The notes beneath the pieces are model-generated. The model worked only from the letters and a program-made list of their open reading frames with translations, was not told where the DNA came from and did no database searches. Positions 57,993 to 64,000 of a DNA stretch of 64,000 bases are shown here, in pieces. Location: assembly GCF_008195825.1 (NCBI RefSeq), contig NZ_CP043329.1, positions 3,658,001 to 3,722,000 of the forward strand, in the 5' to 3' direction. The translations under genes were made by a program, and so were the position numbers. Each line of letters opens with the position of its first letter. Position 1 is the stretch's first letter. The stretch comes from Pedobacter aquae. Lineage in GTDB: Bacteria > Bacteroidota > Bacteroidia > Sphingobacteriales > Sphingobacteriaceae.

Positions 57993-59621
57993 ATGAAACG
58001 ACGTAATTTTTTAAGAAACAGTTTAGGCTTAACCGCTGGCGCATTATTATCAACTAAAATGGCCAAAGGTTTAAGCTTTTTAGCGCAAGAAGAACAGCCT
58101 TTTTATGCTTCATTAAGTGGTAAGTTTTCAAGATATTCTCACCGTTTACCAAAAACCGATCAAAACTATAAAAGGTCAAAAAATTATATAGAAGACGATC
58201 CTATTCCAGAATATTCTTGGGCATCTGATGAAGCTTATGAAGCATTTCAGGATATGAAATATGGAGTTAGAATACACTGGGGTTTATATTCTATCTTAGA
58301 AATGGGTGGCGAGTCGTGGCCGTTTTTAGGAAACCGAGAGCCTGCTTTTGATTTCCAGAAAAGACAAGAATATCAAGAACTCTACAAAACATGGAACCCT
58401 AAAGGTTTTGATGCTAACGAGTGGATGGAGTTTTTTAAAGAAAGCGGTATGAAAATGTTTGCTTTTACCACCAAGCATCACGAAGGTTTTTCTATGTATG
58501 ATACTAAAACCAGAGTTAAACGTCGTCCTAATTGGACTGCTCCAGGTGGGCCTAAAATAGAAGAGTGTGATACCACTTACAGCATCATGGATACACCTTT
58601 TAAAAGGGATGTTGTAAAAGAACTTTGTGATGCCGCCCGTGAACATGATATCAAAATAGATTTATACTATTCACATTCTGATTGGTACGATGCAGATTTT
58701 AGACCTTATGGTTATCATCCTCTACAAATCCCAGCTAGCGAAGAGTGGTGCAAAGCCAAGGCAGATGACGAAGAATTTACTGAATTTGAAAGATCTAAGC
58801 AAAGGCAAAAAGCATTTTTAACCATTGTACCTAACCCTACTCCGGAAGAAGAAGCCGCTATGATTGCCAGACACCGGGCTCAATTAACAGAGCTGCTTTC
58901 CAATTATGGTAAAGTAGACATGGTTTGTTTGGATATTTGGCTTGGTCCAAGAGTGTGGCCACAACTCAGAAAAACCCTTTTAGAGCTCAGAAAAATACAA
59001 CCTAATGTGATGTTTAGAGCCCGCGGAATAGGTAATTATGGGGATTATTACACGCCAGAAGGTTTTGTGCCAGGCAATAAAGAAAATTCAGATTCGCCAT
59101 GGTTTGTTATTTATCCTTTAGCAGGTTCTTTCTCCTATGATCCATCATCAAAGAAATATAAGGGTGCCAAATGGGTGGTGAAAAATCTTATAGATTCTGC
59201 TTCTAAAGGTGGAAACTTTATGGTAGGTATTGGGCCAGATGGAAATGGGAAATTCTCGCCAACAGCTATCAAACAACTAAAAGAAGTAGGCGCTTGGTTA
59301 AAGAAAAACGGCGAAGGAATTTATGCTACCAGAGCCAGAGAAGGCGAGCAGTGGAAAGAAGGAGACAACATCCGGTTTACCCGTTCTAAAGACCAAAAAA
59401 CCATTTATGTACATTGTTTAGATTGGCCGGGAGATCAATTAGTTTTAAAAACCGTACAACCTAAGGCGGGGTCAAAAATTACTTGTTTAGGTAACCAAAA
59501 AACGGTTAACTGGGATTATAATAATTCAACCAAAGAATTAACCATTTATACATCAGCAAAAGTAAAAGCCGGCATTCCTAAAAAAGAACAAATAGCTTAC
59601 AGTTTTGCTGTACAGGTTTAA
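57993..59621 (+). CDS. GH29 alpha-L-fucosidase-like, copy 1, with Tat-like signal
   Basis: The chosen start, ATG 57993, gives a twin-arginine leader (MKRRNFLRNSLGLTAGALLS) 31 bases after the previous stop; the longer in-frame start overlaps the upstream gene and destroys it. The protein (542 residues) has GH29 features: FQDMKYGVRIHWGLYSI, EWMEFFKESGMKMFAFTTKHHEGFSMYDTKTRV, the candidate nucleophile D314 in DMVCLDIWLG, and SASKGGNFMVGIGPDGNGKFSP. The Tat-like leader is unusual among the Sec-type neighbours. It is a tandem paralogue of the next gene. Confidence 0.9.
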   Translation: MKRRNFLRNSLGLTAGALLSTKMAKGLSFLAQEEQPFYASLSGKFSRYSHRLPKTDQNYKRSKNYIEDDPIPEYSWASDEAYEAFQDMKYGVRIHWGLYSILEMGGESWPFLGNREPAFDFQKRQEYQELYKTWNPKGFDANEWMEFFKESGMKMFAFTTKHHEGFSMYDTKTRVKRRPNWTAPGGPKIEECDTTYSIMDTPFKRDVVKELCDAAREHDIKIDLYYSHSDWYDADFRPYGYHPLQIPASEEWCKAKADDEEFTEFERSKQRQKAFLTIVPNPTPEEEAAMIARHRAQLTELLSNYGKVDMVCLDIWLGPRVWPQLRKTLLELRKIQPNVMFRARGIGNYGDYYTPEGFVPGNKENSDSPWFVIYPLAGSFSYDPSSKKYKGAKWVVKNLIDSASKGGNFMVGIGPDGNGKFSPTAIKQLKEVGAWLKKNGEGIYATRAREGEQWKEGDNIRFTRSKDQKTIYVHCLDWPGDQLVLKTVQPKAGSKITCLGNQKTVNWDYNNSTKELTIYTSAKVKAGIPKKEQIAYSFAVQV

Positions 59622-59625
59622 ATCA

Positions 59626-61182
59626 ATGATGATGAGAAATAGCTTTATAAAAATATTTACCATAGCATGTATGCTTCCTTTTGCGCTTCATGGGCAAAAC
59701 AGAAGTAACGAGGAAAATGCGAAGCATTATTTGCCAAAATCAGATAAGCAGTACACCTATACCAGCGGTTACATAGAAGAAAACCCAGTTGCAGAATATA
59801 CTTGGGCATCAGAAAAAGCTTACGAAGCTTTTAACGATATGAAATTTGGTGTTCGTATACACTGGGGTTTATATTCTGTTATTAAACAAGAGAAAGAATC
59901 TTGGCCATTGCTAAAACTTCCTAACGAGCAAAAGCAAGCTTATTTTGATATGTATAAAACTTGGAACCCAACAGGTTTTAATGCAGATAGTTGGATGGAA
60001 TTATTTAAAGAAAGCGGCATGAAAATGTTTGCTTTCACCACCAAGCATCACGAAGGTTTTTCTTTGTTTGATACCAAGACCAGGGTAAAAAAGAGGGTAA
60101 ATTATACTGCCCCCGGTGGCCCAGTTATAGAAGATTGCGATGTTGCTTATAGCATTATGGAAGGTCCCTTTAAACGAGATATTGTTAAAGAACTAACAGA
60201 TGCTGCCAGAAAAAGAGATATTAAAATAGATTTATACTACTCTAACCCAGATTGGTATGATGCTGATTTTCGTCCTTATGTTTGGCATCCTTTGCAAACA
60301 CCTTCTTCTGCAACTTTAGCGGTAAGAGGTAAAGATTATAAGCCAGAAGGTGCTATAGAATCTCATTACGGTAAAAATGGGCCTATCATGGCACCAGACC
60401 CTACACCAAAAGAAGTTGAGAGAGCCATGTTGCGCCACCGCGAGCAATTGAAAGAGCTATTAACCAATTACGGTAAAATAGATATGATTTGCTTGGATAT
60501 GTGGTTTGGTCCGGCGGTATGGCATTACCTCAGAGAAACCATGATAGAACTACGTAAAATACAACCCGATGTCATGTTTAGAGCCCGTGGTATAGGTAAT
60601 TATGGAGATTACTATACCCCAGAAGGTTTTGTGCCCGGTGCAAAAGAAAATACACAAGTGCCTTGGTTTGTGATATATCCTTTAGGCCGCACTTTTTCTT
60701 ATGAAGCTGAGGCCGATAAGCATAAAGGAGCAAAATGGGTAGTACAAAATATAGTAGACTGCGCCGCAAAAGGTGGTAATTTTATGGTTGGGGTTGGCCC
60801 CGATGGCGATGGTAAATTTCATCCAACAGCAGAAGAACAATTGAAACAAACCGGTAAATGGCTAAAAACAAACGGAGAAGCTATTTACGGAACCAGAGCC
60901 CGCGAAGGCGAGCACTGGAAAGAAGGAGACAGTATCCGTTATACCCGTTCAAAAGATAGTAAAACCTTATATGTACATAGTTTTGAGTGGCCTAATAAAA
61001 CCCTAAATCTTAAAACGGTACAGCCTGTTAAAGGCTCTAAAATTTTCTTAATTGGTTCAGAGAAGCCATTAAAATGGAAATATTCTTCTAAAAAAGGCTT
61101 AGATATTTATGTGCCTGCCGAATTAAAAAATACGATTCCGGCAGATGAACAATTGATTTATTCTTTTAAAATAGCTCAATAA
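59626..61182 (+). CDS. GH29 alpha-L-fucosidase-like, copy 2
   Basis: Start is one of three clustered ATGs (59626, 59629, 59632), 4 to 10 bases after copy 1; a Sec signal peptide ends LHGQ. It aligns with copy 1 throughout (MKFGVRIHWGLYSV, HHEGFSLFDTKTRVKKR, D291 in DMICLDMWFG, NFMVGVGPDGDGKFHP) but has another insert after HPLQ (TPSSATLAVRGKDYKPEGAIESHYGKNGPI) near the active site. Differences in leader and loop imply separate locations or substrates. Confidence 0.9.
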   Translation: MMMRNSFIKIFTIACMLPFALHGQNRSNEENAKHYLPKSDKQYTYTSGYIEENPVAEYTWASEKAYEAFNDMKFGVRIHWGLYSVIKQEKESWPLLKLPNEQKQAYFDMYKTWNPTGFNADSWMELFKESGMKMFAFTTKHHEGFSLFDTKTRVKKRVNYTAPGGPVIEDCDVAYSIMEGPFKRDIVKELTDAARKRDIKIDLYYSNPDWYDADFRPYVWHPLQTPSSATLAVRGKDYKPEGAIESHYGKNGPIMAPDPTPKEVERAMLRHREQLKELLTNYGKIDMICLDMWFGPAVWHYLRETMIELRKIQPDVMFRARGIGNYGDYYTPEGFVPGAKENTQVPWFVIYPLGRTFSYEAEADKHKGAKWVVQNIVDCAAKGGNFMVGVGPDGDGKFHPTAEEQLKQTGKWLKTNGEAIYGTRAREGEHWKEGDSIRYTRSKDSKTLYVHSFEWPNKTLNLKTVQPVKGSKIFLIGSEKPLKWKYSSKKGLDIYVPAELKNTIPADEQLIYSFKIAQ

Positions 61183-61186
61183 CAAA

Positions 61187-61528
61187 ATGACAAGATACTG
61201 TTTAGCGCTAGACCTAGTTGATGATGAAAAGCTTATTGCAGAATATGAACATTGGCATAAAGCAGAAAATGGTTGGCCCGAGATTAAAAAAAGCATCTTG
61301 GATGCACACATAACTGCCATGGAAATTTACAGAACAGGCAACAGGTTATTTATGATTATGGATACCAGTGATGATTTTAGTTTTGATGAAAAGGCTAAAG
61401 CCGATGCTGAAAATCCTAAGGTACAAGAATGGGAAAAATTGATGTGGAAATTTCAACAGCCGCTAGCTTGGGCAAAAGAAGGCGAGAAATGGATACTCAT
61501 GAACAAAATATTTGAATTAAAAGCTTAA
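61187..61528 (+). CDS. L-rhamnose/L-fucose mutarotase-like protein
   Basis: The 113-residue cytoplasmic protein is a RhaM-type dimeric alpha/beta mutarotase. The family block EHWHKAENGWPEIKKSILDAHI (21-42), with its histidine and WPE, and the DTSDDFSFDEKAK stretch are clear. The family interconverts alpha and beta anomers of L-rhamnose; close relatives act on L-fucose. Since it follows two GH29 genes by 4 bases and precedes an SDR, L-fucose is the better guess, by context only. Confidence 0.85.
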   Translation: MTRYCLALDLVDDEKLIAEYEHWHKAENGWPEIKKSILDAHITAMEIYRTGNRLFMIMDTSDDFSFDEKAKADAENPKVQEWEKLMWKFQQPLAWAKEGEKWILMNKIFELKA

Positions 61529-61539
61529 TAATATATACA

Positions 61540-62283
61540 ATGGAATTAACAAATAAAGTAGCCCTTATTACGGGTGGTACACAAGGTATTGGAGCAGAAA
61601 CCGCATTAAAACTTGCTCGTGATGGGGCGCATATCAGTTTAGTAGCCAGAAATACAGATGACCAATCTTTAATTAATGAAATTAAAAGCTTAGGTAGAAA
61701 CTGCATATTGCTTAAAGGCGATATGAGTAAGCCTGAAGATTGTGAACGTGTGGTAGCAGAAACTATTGCAGCTTTAGGAGATATAGATGTTTTGGTACAT
61801 TCTGCTGGTGGTGCAGCTCCAGGTGGATTGCTAAATGGGGCTAAAGATGTTTGGTACAGTGCTTTTGATATTCATATACATGCAGTTTTTCATTTATGTA
61901 TGGCCGCTGTACCTTCTATGAAAAGAAAAGGCTCTGGTGGTATTATACTTATTTCATCAGCAGCGGGTTTAAGAGGTGTTAAAGGCGCTTTAGCTTATGC
62001 GGTAGTTAAAGGTGCTTTACCTCAGTTTACAAGAGCTTTAGCTTATGAACTTTCTGAGTTTGATATTAAAGTTAATTGTGTTTCTCCGGGTGTAATTCGT
62101 ACCCGTTTTCAAGATTTCTTAAAACCAGAGCAAGTAAAAAATAATATAGAAAACCGTATCCCATTAAAAAGAGAAGGCAAACCAGAAGACGTAGCAGATG
62201 CAGTTGCCATGTTGCTTAAAAACGATTTTATAACTGGCGAAAACGTAGTTATAGATGGCGGTATGAGCATGCGTATTTGCTAA
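61540..62283 (+). CDS. SDR-family oxidoreductase, possible L-fucose dehydrogenase
   Basis: The 247-residue classical SDR has TGGTQGIG (11-18) for the cofactor, NAG-equivalent HSAG (87-90), catalytic S139/S140, Y153 and K157 (YAVVK), and the usual GENVVIDGG C-terminal block. It follows the mutarotase by 11 bases. An L-fucose dehydrogenase making fuconolactone fits the neighbours; KduD-type or general ketoreductase activity is possible too. No kinase/isomerase path for fucose is in the window. Confidence 0.85.
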   Translation: MELTNKVALITGGTQGIGAETALKLARDGAHISLVARNTDDQSLINEIKSLGRNCILLKGDMSKPEDCERVVAETIAALGDIDVLVHSAGGAAPGGLLNGAKDVWYSAFDIHIHAVFHLCMAAVPSMKRKGSGGIILISSAAGLRGVKGALAYAVVKGALPQFTRALAYELSEFDIKVNCVSPGVIRTRFQDFLKPEQVKNNIENRIPLKREGKPEDVADAVAMLLKNDFITGENVVIDGGMSMRIC

Positions 62284-62300
62284 TTTCTAATTAATTTCTG

Positions 62301-64000
62301 ATGAAAAAATCTTCATTTTTATAGGGCTTTTAGGATGTTTCTTTTCTCTTACAGCTCAAAATAATACAAAATTAACCAGTCCTGAAATGAGTTGGTGGTA
62401 TCATCAGCCAGCAAAAAAATACTGGGAAGGTTTGCCTATAGCAACAGGGAGATTTGCTGTGATGATTGGCGGTAGCATTAACCAAGAAGTTATTCCGTTT
62501 AACGATGAAACCTTATGGTCTGGTGGGCCTTATAATCCTAATAATCCGCAAGGGCCACAGGTTTTAGAAGACATCAGAAAGAAAATCCTTGTTGAAAAAG
62601 ATTATGCGGCAGCCAGTAAATCCTCGCTAAAATTAGGGAGTATTCCCTTAAGGGTACAACATTACCAGCCTATGGGTATTCTTCATTTAGGCTTTAACCA
62701 CAATGAAGCAAAAGCGCAAAACTATCAGCGTAAGCTAAGTATGGATAGCGCTACGGTAACCATCACTTATCGTTTAAATGGTGTAAACTACAAAAGAGAA
62801 ATTTTTGCAAGTTATCCAGACCAAGTTGTAATGATGCGTATTACGGCTAGCAAGCCTAAAAGTATCAACCTAAAAGCTTCTCTAAGCAGTTTACAGCAAT
62901 CGGCTGTAACCCAACTTTCCAATGGCGATATCGTCATGAATGGTACTACCACCGAGCTTACTGAGGAAGAATATGCAAAAAAAGTCTTGCCGGCAGCCAT
63001 GAAATGGCAATCGCGTTTAAAAGTAAATGCAGAAGGCGGTAAAACCAGTTATGTGAAAAATGCTGGTAAAACGGGTGATGAAATACAGATTTCTAATGCC
63101 AATACGGTGGTTATCATGCTTGCAGGAGCTACCAATTGGGTAAATTATAATGATGTAAGCGCTAATGAGAAAGAGAGATGTAATAACTACATCGTTAAAG
63201 CAGCAAAATTTAAGTACTCGGAATTGAAAAACCGTCATTTAAAAGATTATATGCCACTTTTTGCGAGTTGTAAAATTGATTTAGGCGGACATGAAAAAGC
63301 TAAGATGAATACTACCGATAGGATTCTAGCTTTACGTAAAGGTGCGCATGACCCCTTATATATTTCGCAATATTTCCAATATGGTAGGTACCTGATGTTG
63401 GCCGGAGCTAGAGAAAAACCTTAGCTTTTAATAATCATAATATTTGGTTAGACAATATGGAAGGTCGTTGGCAGGGGCGTTGGACATTAAACATCAATAT
63501 TCAAGAATGTTATTGGCCTGTAGAAAGCACAAACTTAGCGGGTTTAAACGAGTCTTTATTAACCTTTACAGAGATTTTAGCAGAAGCCGGAGCCAGAACA
63601 GCCAAAGAATTATATGGTTGTAAAGGCTGGGTTGCACATCATGGCACTGATATTTGGTTCAATACGGCACCAACAGACCCAAATCCAAAAGCATCTGTTT
63701 GGCCTATGGCAGCTCCGTGGATTTTACAACAATTATTTGATCATTACTCTTATGAGCCCGATGCTGCTTACCTTAAAAGATTATATCCTTTAATGAAAGG
63801 TTCGGCAGAATTTATTCTTGATTTCTTAGTTAAAGATCCAGAAACAGGTTTTTTGGTTACCTGTCCATCAACCTCGCCAGAGAATAATTTCTTTACTACT
63901 AAAGGCGAAGAAGCTTCTGTTTCTGCAGGTTCTTCTATGGATAACCAGCTTATTAGAAACCTGTTTAGAAATTGTATTACAGCTATAAAAGTTTTAGGTG
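62301..64000 (+). pseudogene. GH95 alpha-L-fucosidase-like, copy 3: two one-base frameshifts, cut by window edge
   Basis: The ATG at 62301 runs into a stop at once, but one extra A in the A6 run 62304-62309 gives a full signal peptide (MKKIFIFIGLLGCFFSLTAQ) that joins SPEMSWWYHQPAKKYWEGLPIATG. The frame is lost again at A5 63414-63418 (stop at 63422); adding one A gives GAREKTLAFNNHNIW and the barrel continues open to 64000. Visible family residues are NINIQECYWPVE with both Asn retained and Glu in STSPENN. The NIQECYWP and NMEGRWQGRW segments diverge from the NTEMNYWP of the other two copies, so it is probably another subtype. The C-terminus is outside the window. Confidence 0.85.

Noticed and set aside
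1-64000. CRISPR arrays, tRNA or rRNA genes, IS elements with transposase, prophage genes
   Set aside because: None was found: no regularly spaced repeats, no cloverleaf candidates, no transposase or integrase motifs. The only repeat structures are the palindrome at 37515-37637 and the 24-base-period linker repeat.

Overview
The window looks like a Bacteroidota chromosome of the Pedobacter/Sphingobacteriaceae type. The reasons are AT-rich DNA, a SusC/SusD pair, many short-spaced secreted glycan-degrading enzymes, almost no Shine-Dalgarno sequences, and a few TAnnTTTG-like -7 boxes. This taxonomic reading is inference from gene content; no rRNA is present.

Layout: (1) Positions 1-6303, minus strand, hold a four-gene operon unrelated to sugar use: a GNAT-like acyltransferase, a ThiF/E1-like adenylation domain fused to a nitroreductase domain, a 7TM-DISM sensor histidine kinase with a frameshift, and a response-regulator/histidine-kinase hybrid cut by the left edge. 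This is the best candidate here for an undescribed system, possibly making and sensing a small signal. (2) Positions 6699-12224 encode D-galacturonate catabolism and uptake (uxaC, kdgK, kdgA, an ExuT-like MFS carrier) and a convergent LacI-family regulator. (3) Positions 12471-35611 are a pectin utilisation locus: SusC, SusD, a surface FN3/beta-helix lipoprotein, two PL1 lyases, CE12, two CE8, GH43, PL9, a beta-propeller protein, GH28, GH105, then uxaB and uxaA, which complete galacturonate breakdown to 2-keto-3-deoxygluconate. (4) Positions 35669-38576, minus strand, carry a Sua5-type tRNA-modification gene, an unassigned secreted protein, a 123-bp palindromic repeat and an AraC-type regulator. 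(5) Positions 39011-64000 are a second long run of secreted enzymes: PQQ sugar dehydrogenase plus cytochrome c, two members of an unassigned beta-helix family, GH2, three GH95, GH31, GH88, GH28, a GH43/GH117-like propeller, two GH29, an L-rhamnose/L-fucose-type mutarotase and an SDR dehydrogenase.

Together the genes describe de-esterification (CE8, CE12), backbone cutting (PL1, PL9, GH28), removal of unsaturated uronic acids (GH88, GH105), side-chain stripping (GH2, GH29, GH31, GH43, GH95), import and cytoplasmic conversion of galacturonate to pyruvate and glyceraldehyde 3-phosphate. A recurrent CGATTGC-containing motif lies upstream of several units and is a candidate operator for the LacI-family protein.

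Four genes (sensor kinase, beta-helix protein, GH2, third GH95) are broken by five single-base deletions, four of them in A5/A6 runs. Each is repaired by adding one base to the run, so sequencing or assembly error is the likeliest cause.
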